DNA of 64,000 nt from Paenibacillus antarcticus (lineage in GTDB: Bacteria > Bacillota > Bacilli > Paenibacillales > Paenibacillaceae). Positions 34,395 to 42,032 of this stretch are shown here, piece by piece. A model generated the notes under the pieces. It did not search any database, had not been told where the DNA came from, and was given only the letters and a program-made list of their open reading frames with translations. Numbering within the stretch: the first letter of the stretch is position 1; every line of letters begins with the position of its first letter. The translations under genes and the position numbers were made by a program. Location: NCBI RefSeq assembly GCF_001637225.1, contig NZ_LVJI01000054.1, positions 304,779 through 368,778 of the forward strand, read 5' to 3'.

Positions 34395-34721
34395 GTGAAT
34401 ATTTATGGGGCTGTCGTGGACAATGAAACACGATGTGTTCATTATTATACAGAAAAAGATATTATCGCTATTAAGTTTATATGCTGCAATCGTTACTATC
34501 CATGCTATAAATGCCATGAGGAGCATGCAGATCACAGCATCGAGCGTTGGCCTCATGAGCATTTTGACGAATTGGCTATTCTTTGCGGCAGCTGTCACGA
34601 GGAGTTAACAATTCTACAATATATGCATACTACTAGCTGCCTTCACTGCGGGGCAATCTTTAATGATAGATGTGCGGCACATTATCCGATATATTTTGAA
34701 CTGTCTGCTATTGAAGAATAA
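34395..34721 (+). CDS. CHY zinc-finger protein
   Basis: The 108-residue cytoplasmic protein is rich in cysteine and histidine in the CHY zinc-finger order: CVHY at the start, CCNRYYPCYKCHEE, HADH, then LCGSCHEELT, CLHCGAIF and CAAHYPIY. Such domains bind about three zinc ions; plant and fungal relatives include RING-linked proteins and Hot13, but the bacterial role is not established. The start is GTG at 34395, one base after the ecfT stop, with GGAGGAG six bases upstream. Its presence inside a biotin-controlled operon is unexplained; it could be a metal-handling or redox partner, or a passenger. Confidence 0.82.
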   Translation: MNIYGAVVDNETRCVHYYTEKDIIAIKFICCNRYYPCYKCHEEHADHSIERWPHEHFDELAILCGSCHEELTILQYMHTTSCLHCGAIFNDRCAAHYPIYFELSAIEE

Positions 34722-34734
34722 AACGGAGGTAATG

Positions 34735-35703
34735 ATGCCGATGAATTGGGATACACGAATCACTAATATGTTACAAATAAAGTATCCTATTATTCAAGGA
34801 GGACTTGGATATTTAGCCTATGCAGATCTAGCTACAGCTGTTTCGAATGCAGGTGGATTAGGTCAGATTACAGCTATGTGTCTTCCGCATGCAGATGCCC
34901 TTCGCCAAGAAATTCAGCGTGCACGTACCCTAACGGATAAGCCAATTGGAGTTAACTTTGCCATAGGTATGCACGGTGTTGAATATACTAAGCGAGTCCA
35001 GATCGCAATAGATGAGAAAGTATCCGTTGTGAGCATTACTGGCGGGAATCCTACGGTGATTTTGGAGATGTTGCAGTCCACTGATATTAAATCATTGGTG
35101 CTCGTATCCTCACGTAGACAAGCACAAAAAGCAGAACAACTTGGTGCATCTGCTGTGATTGTTGTTGGGCAAGAGGGTGGTGGACACTTGGGACGTGATG
35201 ATGTTGGAACCATGGTGCTCGTACCACAGGTGGTCGATGCTGTTAATATTCCTGTCATTGCCTCTGGTGGTATCGGAGATGGCCGCGGATGGATGGCCGC
35301 ACATGCACTTGGAGCAGATGGCATCCAAATGGGTACCCGCTTTATCGCGACTCAGGAATGTATTGATGCCTCTGTCTCCTATAAACAAGCTCTGATTGAC
35401 AGTTCAGAGTCAGATACGGCTGTGATCAAACGTTCAATTCATTCTCCTGCCAGGGTATTACGAAATGACTACGTCGATACCATTCTTGAAATTGAACGAG
35501 TGACACCAACTTACGAAGCATTAAAACAATATATTAGTGGTGAAGCCAATAAGCGATGGATTCATGATGATTTCAAAGAAGAAGGCTTCGGATGGGCAGG
35601 ACAAGTGACTGGCATGATTCATGATATCCCGACGGTAGAAGAGTTGATGGGTAGAATGGTCTATGACGCAGAGTGTATTCGTAGAAAATGGGGAGCGTTC
35701 TGA
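34735..35703 (+). CDS. FMN-dependent nitronate monooxygenase / FabK-like enoyl reductase
   Basis: The 322-residue TIM-barrel flavoprotein has KYPIIQGGLGYL at the N-terminus, SITGGNPTVILE, GQEGGGHLGRDD with H151, and phosphate-binding IASGGIGDGRG and DGIQMGTRF. The same fold serves 2-nitropropane dioxygenases and the FabK enoyl-ACP reductase; sequence alone does not separate them. As the last gene of a unit that also encodes ligase, thiolase, ketoreductase and dehydratase, enoyl reduction is the parsimonious role. Three possible ATGs (34732, 34735, 34741) follow ACGGAGGT; I choose the middle one on spacing. Confidence 0.85.
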   Translation: MPMNWDTRITNMLQIKYPIIQGGLGYLAYADLATAVSNAGGLGQITAMCLPHADALRQEIQRARTLTDKPIGVNFAIGMHGVEYTKRVQIAIDEKVSVVSITGGNPTVILEMLQSTDIKSLVLVSSRRQAQKAEQLGASAVIVVGQEGGGHLGRDDVGTMVLVPQVVDAVNIPVIASGGIGDGRGWMAAHALGADGIQMGTRFIATQECIDASVSYKQALIDSSESDTAVIKRSIHSPARVLRNDYVDTILEIERVTPTYEALKQYISGEANKRWIHDDFKEEGFGWAGQVTGMIHDIPTVEELMGRMVYDAECIRRKWGAF

Positions 35704-35782
35704 TCGTGGTATTTTTCCCCTTTATGAATCTTTCTCATAATTTAGTAAAATATAAGTAGAAAATAAGGAGGTATACACCTAT

Positions 35783-36253
35783 ATGTATCGTAAAGTTGAA
35801 GATTTCATCCTAGACTGGAATGAATCAGTTGCTGGGACAGTTAGTGTGTTTAATGCAATGTCAGATAACAAGCTAGACCAAGCCATCGTTGAGGGACATA
35901 GTACACTGGGTTGGTTAGCATGGCATTTAACCAATGCCCCTGTATTTTTATCTAAATTTGCGGGTCTTGAAATACCCCCTGTCGGCAATCCAGCAGAAGT
36001 ACCAACTTCTGTTAAGATAATCGTAGACGCCTATGAAACAATGGATAAGGACTTATCCAATGCTATAAATAATTTGTCGGATGAGGCACTATTAGAAGAA
36101 GTTGCTGCGTTTGGTACTACGACAACACGCAGTCAAATTTTGCGCAAAGTTGTTGACCATCAGACACATCATCGTGGTCAAATGACTGTCTTATTACGTC
36201 AAGCAGGTTTACCTGTTCCTGGCGTAATGGGTCCAACAAGAGAACAGCATTAA
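35783..36253 (+). CDS. DinB-family four-helix protein
   Basis: The 156-residue protein of the DinB/YfiT group is a four-helix bundle with a three-histidine metal site: GWLAWHL early and HQTHHRGQM late. These proteins act as metal-dependent thiol transferases or detoxification enzymes, often with bacillithiol; the substrate is unknown. AAGGAGG lies 11 bases before the ATG and a good terminator follows. The 80-base gap from the preceding operon shows no clear terminator, so read-through from the biotin operon is possible. Confidence 0.85.
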   Translation: MYRKVEDFILDWNESVAGTVSVFNAMSDNKLDQAIVEGHSTLGWLAWHLTNAPVFLSKFAGLEIPPVGNPAEVPTSVKIIVDAYETMDKDLSNAINNLSDEALLEEVAAFGTTTTRSQILRKVVDHQTHHRGQMTVLLRQAGLPVPGVMGPTREQH

Positions 36254-36263
36254 TATGAAGAAG

Positions 36264-36302
36264 AGGCACAAATCCTTAAAATAGGATTTGTGCCATTTTT
36301 TA
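36264..36302 (+). terminator. Terminator after dinB-like gene
   Basis: A 12-bp perfect stem (36265-36276 with 36283-36294) is followed by ATTTTTT. Confidence 0.85.
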
Positions 36303-36340
36303 TTAGACTTAAGACGTTGCTACACACAGGGAGCATTTCA

Positions 36341-37486
36341 TTAATCGATTGTAATTTGCACAATCTCGCTATTTGTGCCGATTCGTAATGGGGGACCCCA
36401 AGTACCCACACCGGAAGTAACGATCACTTGAGGACTATCTTTATCTTTTTGATAGTACCCATAATCCACAGTAAACATAGCATTTGTGATTAGATTGGCC
36501 GGGAAGACTTGACCTTGATGCGTGTGTCCGCTAACGATTAAATCGACTTCATTTCCATATTCAATCATATTTGCTGGTTGATGATCCATTACGATAACTG
36601 GAAATTTTTTATCTATCTTATTAAATATTCCGCTAACATCTCCTCTTGATGTTCCTTGCTCACCAATGGGTGATGAATCCTTCCTTCCAATTAAGACAAA
36701 TTTATTATCAATAATGATATGTTCATCGTTCAGAAGGTGAATATTACTTTTCTCAATAAAACTAACTATCTTATCATATGATCGTCCTGCATCATGATTA
36801 CCTAAGGAAGCATAAACACCATATGTTGACTTTATGCTATTCAATTCTTCAATTGCTGTGGAAGGATCAGAGAGGGCATAGTAGTTGCCATTAAATATAT
36901 CACCAGACATCAGCACAACATCCGGCTGTAGAGCATTAATGCGATCAACGATATCTGCAATGAACGCTACATCATTTATGTATCCTAAATGTAAGTCACT
37001 TATCAGAACAACATTTAGATTATCTAATGAGGTGTCTTTATCAATTTGGACCTCATAAGAGACCTCTCTTATCTGGTTAGCATTATAAACGCCATATAAC
37101 ACCAAACCTATGACTGTGATAATAACTAATGACCTAGTGTGGAATACAATAGATTTCGGTACGGGAGCGGGAATTAGTTTTATTATGCTACCTATGAATA
37201 AGATGATATCCATAATAATCAATAATAATAGCATATAGAAATATATTCCCATCCAATATTCCCCTATTTGTCCTATGACATTTACGAGATTTGAATTTAT
37301 CACAATAGTCGAAGAGGGTAATACAAAATTTATGATTGTTGTTAAAGCGAATAAGCTATAAATAATTCCAAATACGATCCTGTTTATCTTAGGAAATAAA
37401 TGTTGAAACCATTTGAACAACTTGTTGCCAATATAATAATTCGTAACGCCGTAAAACGCTAAAATTAACAAAAATACAAAAATCAT
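36341..37486 (-). CDS. Membrane-anchored metallophosphoesterase
   Basis: The 381-residue protein has four predicted N-terminal membrane segments (about residues 1-145) followed by a calcineurin-like phosphoesterase domain. Metal motifs are ISDLHLGY, MSGDIFN, LGNHDAG, VMDHQP and SGHTHQGQ. Related YkuE/YaeI-type proteins are two-metal phosphodiesterases, some acting on lipid-linked pyrophosphates. ATG 37486 is chosen because GGTGA is five bases upstream; ATG 37498 is possible. It is monocistronic. Confidence 0.87.
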   Translation of the reverse strand: MIFVFLLILAFYGVTNYYIGNKLFKWFQHLFPKINRIVFGIIYSLFALTTIINFVLPSSTIVINSNLVNVIGQIGEYWMGIYFYMLLLLIIMDIILFIGSIIKLIPAPVPKSIVFHTRSLVIITVIGLVLYGVYNANQIREVSYEVQIDKDTSLDNLNVVLISDLHLGYINDVAFIADIVDRINALQPDVVLMSGDIFNGNYYALSDPSTAIEELNSIKSTYGVYASLGNHDAGRSYDKIVSFIEKSNIHLLNDEHIIIDNKFVLIGRKDSSPIGEQGTSRGDVSGIFNKIDKKFPVIVMDHQPANMIEYGNEVDLIVSGHTHQGQVFPANLITNAMFTVDYGYYQKDKDSPQVIVTSGVGTWGPPLRIGTNSEIVQITID

Positions 37487-37682
37487 ATGATTCACCATCC
37501 TATTAAATTTATGCTGAAATTATTATTCATCCCATTAAGTATAGTGCTAATTAGTAGATGGCGGTTGAAAATTGTCTTAAATACAGGTAGCAGTTCTTTA
37601 ACCCATGTATTGTTATGCCTATCGTAATACTTTGTGTCGGAATTAACCGCAAATAGGATGCCAACCTTTGAAAGTTGGTTTG

Positions 37683-37844
37683 TCATACAACTTGGTCTTC
37701 AATGGAATAATCATTTCCATCATTATAATTTCCAGGCATCCACGCCCCAACCCAAGTAGTGACATCCGTTTCCTTTTGCCAAGCTGAAATTGGAACGTTG
37801 GGCCCTGATGCGTTGAATGTAAATATGCTGCGAACAAAAGAAGC
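37683..37844 (-). pseudogene. Unidentified gene remnant
   Basis: A short open stretch directly after an in-frame stop reads SGPNVPISAWQKETDVTT, then WVGAWMPGNYNDGNDYS, ending in TGA. The tryptophan-, proline- and tyrosine-rich composition looks like real protein and unlike chance translation of AT-rich DNA, but no start codon, ribosome binding site or continuing frame is present. I do not recognise the family. The rest of 37487-37930 shows only a small CCAAC/GTTGG hairpin. Confidence 0.3.
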
Positions 37845-37930
37845 TCATAGACTTGTATAATTTGAAAATATCTCTTGCGCAAAATTTTATAATATAAACC
37901 TTGTTCTTAAATCGTTTTTTAGGTTCTTGC

Positions 37931-38350
37931 TCACAAGGTTTTATCAATCACAATGGATAATTTGTAGTTAGCGTATTTATTTAACTCTATTAAAAATTGG
38001 TTTAACACTTCATTACTTGGAAACCTGCATTCTACCAGATAGCAAGCATCACCGCTTATTTTATAATTATTGAGGATGTGATCCTTTTTTTCTTGAATAA
38101 ATGAGAGATATGGTTGATGGTGTGTACTTTGGATATAGATATTAAGAAATGCATACGTAAAACAACCTAATTTTGTATGATTAACCTTAATACTGAATCC
38201 CTCTATAACTCCAGTATCCTCTAGTTTCTCCACTCGGGCGGCTGCTGCAGGTCCCGTTAGGTGAACTCTTTCCCCTAATTCTTTCATTGTAATTCGGCTA
38301 TTTTGACTCAATTCTTCAATAATTCGTTTATCTGTATGATCCAAATCCAA
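37931..38350 (-). CDS. Lrp/AsnC-family regulator
   Basis: The 139-residue protein has an N-terminal helix-turn-helix (DHTDKRIIEELSQNSRITMK, then ELGERVHLTGPAAAARVEKL) and a C-terminal RAM/ligand domain (GDACYLVECRF). These regulators assemble as octamers and respond to amino acids. The start is TTG with AAAGGAGA five to six bases upstream. It is divergent from the MBL-fold hydrolase gene, with a palindrome between them, so that gene and its own promoter are probable targets. Confidence 0.88.
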   Translation of the reverse strand: MDLDHTDKRIIEELSQNSRITMKELGERVHLTGPAAAARVEKLEDTGVIEGFSIKVNHTKLGCFTYAFLNIYIQSTHHQPYLSFIQEKKDHILNNYKISGDACYLVECRFPSNEVLNQFLIELNKYANYKLSIVIDKTL

Positions 38351-38365
38351 CGCATCTCCTTTAAA

Positions 38366-38397
38366 AAATAAAGTGAAAAGGTCAATACACTTTATTT
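38366..38397. promoter_or_regulatory. Palindrome between AsnC and MBL genes, possible AsnC operator
   Basis: Ten-base arms AAATAAAGTG (38366-38375) and its exact complement (38388-38397) are separated by 12 bases, just upstream of the regulator's ribosome binding site. Confidence 0.45.
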
Positions 38398-38484
38398 AAT
38401 CTGTGTAATTGAACGTAGCATATAGTATAAACTTAACCTTGTTAAGAAACAAAATAAAAAAACAAAAGGAGAATTCTTTTAAAT

Positions 38485-39249
38485 ATGTACATTCAACAAA
38501 TCCGAAATGCGACAATCATTGTCCATTATGCAGGTAAAAAATTCTTAGTCGATCCACTTCTCTCGGACAAAGGTCTGTATCCTCCATTCTTGGCAGGGAT
38601 CAGAGAGGATATGAGAAATCCTATAATTGATTTGCCAATGTCCGTTCACGATATCATCAAGGATGTCGATGCAGTGATACTGACTCATTTGCATCTAGAT
38701 CACTACGATGATATAGCAAAAGAAGTGCTCCCCAAAGGTATTAAAGTTTATGTACAAAACGAACAGGATGCTAAACAAGTTAAAAACGACGGTTTTCAGC
38801 AAGTAGAAATACTTGCTGAAGATACGCTTTTTGAGGGTATTCAATTAATTAAAACACAAGGCGAGCATGGTAGAGGGGAAGATTTATTGAAAATTACGGG
38901 TCAGGTATGTGGTGTTGTTTTCAAACATGCCAATGAGAAGACATTATATATAACTGGAGATACAGTGTGGTATGACGGTGTCCAAAAAGAAATCGATTCC
39001 TACAATCCTGAGATTATCGTTGTGAACGCTGGAGATAATAGTTGGCATGATATGGGCTCACTTATTATGGGCAAAGAAGATGTTTATGAGGTGCATAAGG
39101 CGGCTCCCAATGCCAAAATTATCTCTGTCCATATGGAAGCAGTTAACCACTGGACATTATCAAGAAAAGAACTAAAACGTTTTGGAGAAGAAAAAGGGTT
39201 TTCCTCCAGTTTATTTGTTCCCGAAGACGGAGAAACGTACACTTTTTAA
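38485..39249 (+). CDS. MBL-fold metal-dependent hydrolase
   Basis: The 254-residue metallo-beta-lactamase-fold protein has the metal motif HLHLDH near residue 70, a later metal-ligand region GEHGRGE, YITGDTVWYDGV with the bridging aspartate, and a final histidine in SVHMEAVNHW. It belongs to the UlaG/YtkL-like group of beta-lactamase-like hydrolases; the substrate is unknown. AAAGGAG precedes the ATG. It is divergent from the AsnC regulator and is followed by a hairpin and an MFS gene that may form a functional group with it. Confidence 0.85.
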   Translation: MYIQQIRNATIIVHYAGKKFLVDPLLSDKGLYPPFLAGIREDMRNPIIDLPMSVHDIIKDVDAVILTHLHLDHYDDIAKEVLPKGIKVYVQNEQDAKQVKNDGFQQVEILAEDTLFEGIQLIKTQGEHGRGEDLLKITGQVCGVVFKHANEKTLYITGDTVWYDGVQKEIDSYNPEIIVVNAGDNSWHDMGSLIMGKEDVYEVHKAAPNAKIISVHMEAVNHWTLSRKELKRFGEEKGFSSSLFVPEDGETYTF

Positions 39250-39300
39250 TATGCACTACGATGGAAAAAATATGAGTCGATATGAAGATTGTTCGCAAGT

Positions 39301-39333
39301 AAATTGAGACCCTTTAAGGGTCTCAATTTATTT
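39301..39333 (+). terminator. Hairpin between MBL and MFS genes
   Basis: A 13-bp perfect stem (39302-39314 with 39316-39328) with a near-zero loop and ATTTATTT after it; probably a weak or partial terminator. Confidence 0.55.
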
Positions 39334-39387
39334 ATGAGATTAAATCTATTTATTTCTCGAATCAATAAAATAGGCAGGAGAATAACT

Positions 39388-40560
39388 ATGAACCAGATGA
39401 ATACTAAACTATGGACGAAAAACTTTATTATTCTTTCGTTAATCAATTTCTTTATGATATTAATTTTCTTTTTATTAAACGCGACGATCACGCTGTATGC
39501 AATTAATGAATTTAACGCATCTACCGGCCAAGCTGGTATCATTGCAGGTATTTTTATTATCGGTTCTTTATTAGGACGATTATTTACAGGACGTCTTGTA
39601 CAAACCAAAAAAATCTTAATGATTTGGTTACTTTTCTTTATTTTAACAACTTCACTTTACTTTGTTCATTTTAATGTTGGTTTTCTCATATTAAGTCGGT
39701 TTTTAAACGGTATCACAGTGGGTATAGTAACTACTGTTGTAAGTACAGTTGTAGTACTTAGCATTCCTGCTTCACGTAAAGGTGAAGGGATTAGTTACTT
39801 TGCAATTAGTACTGCGCTGGCCACTGGTATTGGTCCTTTTATTGGTTTGAATATGATTCAAAACGCAAATTTTGATATGATTTTTTCTCTCTCTCTGTTT
39901 CTTGGAATGATAAATTTAATAATCGCATTTTTTGTGAAGTTTTCTGCAACTAACAAGACTGAGATAAAAAAAGAAAAGGGATTAAAAATCTCTGACTTTA
40001 TTGAGCCTAAAGTGATACCGATAGGAGTTATTATGTTTATAATGGCCTTTTGTTTTTCTGGCATTGTTTCATATTTGAATGTTTATGCTTTGGAATTAGG
40101 ATTAATAGACGCAGCAAGTTTCTTCTTTATGGTATATACTGTTTTTGTATTGATATCACGACCTTTTACAGGAAGAATGATGGACAAGAAAGGAGCAAAC
40201 ATTATCATATATCCGGCTCTTATTATCTATGGAGCAGGAATGCTCGTTTTAAGTTCAGTTTCTAGCAGTGCTACTTTGTTATTAGCAGGAGCATTAGTTG
40301 CTCTGGGATTTGGTAATATTTCATCTATATCTCAAGCTATAGCAATTAGTTCAGCTGAACCCCACCGAGTTGGATTAGCAACTGCGACTTTCTTTATGTT
40401 TTATGATCTAGGAAACGGATTTGGCCCATCTATTATCGGTTTAATAATTCCAGCTACAGGATATAATGGTTTGTATGTAATACTCGGATTAATTGTATTA
40501 GCAACACTTTTTTTATATTACCTGTTGTATGGAAAGAAAGAACGTAAAATTCAAAAATAG
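39388..40560 (+). CDS. MFS transporter
   Basis: The 390-residue protein has 12 predicted transmembrane helices, with GRLFTGRLVQTKK as motif A after TM2, RFLNGITVGIVTT and a second-half RPFTGRMMDKKG. It belongs to the drug:H+ antiporter type, probably an exporter. The codon use is noticeably more AT-rich than that of the neighbouring enzyme genes. The ATG at 39388 has AGGAG seven bases upstream; the frame extends back into the hairpin but that part is not coding. It may be co-transcribed with the MBL gene by read-through. Confidence 0.87.
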   Translation: MNQMNTKLWTKNFIILSLINFFMILIFFLLNATITLYAINEFNASTGQAGIIAGIFIIGSLLGRLFTGRLVQTKKILMIWLLFFILTTSLYFVHFNVGFLILSRFLNGITVGIVTTVVSTVVVLSIPASRKGEGISYFAISTALATGIGPFIGLNMIQNANFDMIFSLSLFLGMINLIIAFFVKFSATNKTEIKKEKGLKISDFIEPKVIPIGVIMFIMAFCFSGIVSYLNVYALELGLIDAASFFFMVYTVFVLISRPFTGRMMDKKGANIIIYPALIIYGAGMLVLSSVSSSATLLLAGALVALGFGNISSISQAIAISSAEPHRVGLATATFFMFYDLGNGFGPSIIGLIIPATGYNGLYVILGLIVLATLFLYYLLYGKKERKIQK

Positions 40561-40582
40561 TGGATATAACTAATAATAATCG

Positions 40583-40946
40583 ACTAGCCCCCGACCTCTC
40601 ACACCACCGTACGTACCGTTTTCGTATAGGGCGGTTCATGAAATATTCCGTAAGGTGTTGTATCTGTCAGATCAATTCCTCAATCCCTTAGACATCCAAT
40701 ATTTGTTATCTAGTGATCTGTGAAGAATTGGACTACAAGCGATTCGCCTGTATCCCTTGCGGCTATTTCTCCATTCGTAGGCTCCTATCTTTAGGTACTC
40801 CTAAAGATAGGAGCATTTTTACTTTGGTCTTGGGTTTCTTCCATTGCTTCATAGACACATGCGAATTCGCCTCCGCATCCAGTCCTTGAAAGACACTTGG
40901 TGTGTCAGCAAGCATAAAGTAGCCGACATATCCTGTCAGGTATTTA
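40583..40946 (-). mobile_element. 3' remnant of a group II intron (maturase C-terminus plus domain V)
   Basis: On the minus strand a broken frame reads YLTGYVGYFMLADTPSVFQ, then MKQWKKPKTKVKMLLSLGVP, then after a frameshift AYEWRNSRKGYRRIACSPIL and SLDNKYWMSKGLRN stop. This order is the C-terminal end of LtrA-type reverse transcriptase/maturases. About 90 bases further on, 40603-40637 folds as group II domain V (GAACCGC, a GAAA-type turn, ACGTACGGT) followed by GTGAGAGG and a shortened domain VI. At least two frameshifts and loss of the whole 5' part make it inactive. It begins directly after the TetR stop codon. Confidence 0.8.
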
Positions 40947-40949
40947 TTT

Positions 40950-41495
40950 TTATATATTCCTCTCCAACAACGTCCCCAATTGTTCGGCCAATACATGATG
41001 TGGTACAGGCTTCTCATTCGTGAACCACCATTCCACTACCCCTACATAAGCTGATGCAACAAATCTAATGATAACATCTTCATCTAATCCTTGATTGATA
41101 CCTTGGGTTACATTCACTTCATTCCTAAACTCTTCGTGAAGAAAGATAAGGAACCGATTACGGAAATAAGGAGCTCCTTTACTTGCCAGCATCATGGAGA
41201 AGAATGAATAATTATGCTCGAAGTATTCGGTCCAGATCAGCGTCGCTCCTATAAAATCCAATTCAGCTGCTGATCTACATAGTACTCGTAGCTCAATTAT
41301 ATGTTCTTCGATGAGCTTATCTAGAAGATCATATTTATCCATGTAATGAAGATAGATCGTTCCCCTGCTTACATTTGCCCTGTCAGAAAGCTCCTGTATC
41401 GTAATGTCATCAAATTTTTTCTCTGACATCAGGTCAATGATGGCTTTCTTTAACGCTTGTTGAGATTTAAGTATTCTTCTATCCACTTTAGTCAT
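40950..41495 (-). CDS. TetR-family regulator
   Basis: The 181-residue protein has an N-terminal TetR helix-turn-helix (FDDITIQELSDRANVSRGTI, then YLHYMDKYDLLDKLIEEH) and a C-terminal TetR_C-type dimer domain. ATG 41495 is chosen because AGGTG stands nine bases upstream and the N-terminus MTKVDRRILKSQQAL is typical. The gene is divergent from a truncated cupin gene, its likely former target. Its last codons abut the group II intron remnant, so the intron may once have inserted immediately after it. Confidence 0.88.
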   Translation of the reverse strand: MTKVDRRILKSQQALKKAIIDLMSEKKFDDITIQELSDRANVSRGTIYLHYMDKYDLLDKLIEEHIIELRVLCRSAAELDFIGATLIWTEYFEHNYSFFSMMLASKGAPYFRNRFLIFLHEEFRNEVNVTQGINQGLDEDVIIRFVASAYVGVVEWWFTNEKPVPHHVLAEQLGTLLERNI

Positions 41496-41675
41496 TCGTG
41501 GGACACCTGCTTTCTTATAATAATGAATTCTTATACAGTATTGGTCCATTAATGAACAAATTCTGCTCATCCTAGAATTGAATGTATTCTGTATCTATTT
41601 ATAATAATATACGATAGTACATTAATGAATCAATAATCATTATTAAGTTTATGTAATAGACGAGGAGAATACCAA

Positions 41676-41822
41676 TTGACTACATCAAATCCTTTATCTG
41701 AAAGTGTAATCTTTCCTAAAGGTGAAAAAATAACAAATAACTATTTTAAAGGGATGCTTGATGTGCTGTTTGAGCCAGGGGCACGAAATAATTGGCATAA
41801 ACATGCAGGCGGGAACGCATAA
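41676..41822 (+). pseudogene. Truncated cupin-domain gene
   Basis: A 48-codon frame starts at TTG 41676 with GAGGAG eight bases upstream and reads MTTSNPLSESVIFPKGEKIT, then DVLFEPGARNNWHKHAGG, followed by TAA. This is the first third of a small cupin protein of the carboxymuconolactone-decarboxylase-linked type; the metal histidines begin (HKH) but the beta-barrel is missing. Downstream DNA to 41945 shows a near-direct repeat (AGCCGAATGGGCAA/AGCCGATGGGCAA) and no continuation. Confidence 0.6.
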
Positions 41823-41945
41823 TAATCCGTCTTTATCGCGTTTTTATGATTTAACAATACGTTTTTGCCAAGACTTTAAGGATAAGAACATATTTAGTTA
41901 GCCGAATGGGCAATAATAATTATTCATAGCCGATGGGCAAGGTAT

Positions 41946-41959
41946 TGTAAGCGATTTAA
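41946..41959 (+). promoter_or_regulatory. cre-like site upstream of the amino-sugar PTS promoter
   Basis: TGTAAGCGATTTAA matches the CcpA cre consensus except at one position and lies nine bases before the -35 box. Confidence 0.4.
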
Positions 41960-41967
41960 AATTTATA

Positions 41968-42008
41968 TTGACGAGAACCATTTTCATAACTATCATTATA
42001 GTGAAAAT
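41968..42008 (+). promoter_or_regulatory. Promoter and possible RpiR operator of the PTS-nanE operon
   Basis: TTGACG (41968-41973) and TATCAT (41991-41996) are 17 bases apart. An inverted repeat ATTTTCA (41980-41986) and TGAAAAT (42002-42008) brackets the -10 box. Its spacing and content suit an operator for the RpiR-type regulator encoded at the end of this locus; that link is inferred. Confidence 0.5.
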
Positions 42009-42032
42009 AGTTTTAGAAAGGTGGTCACCAAA

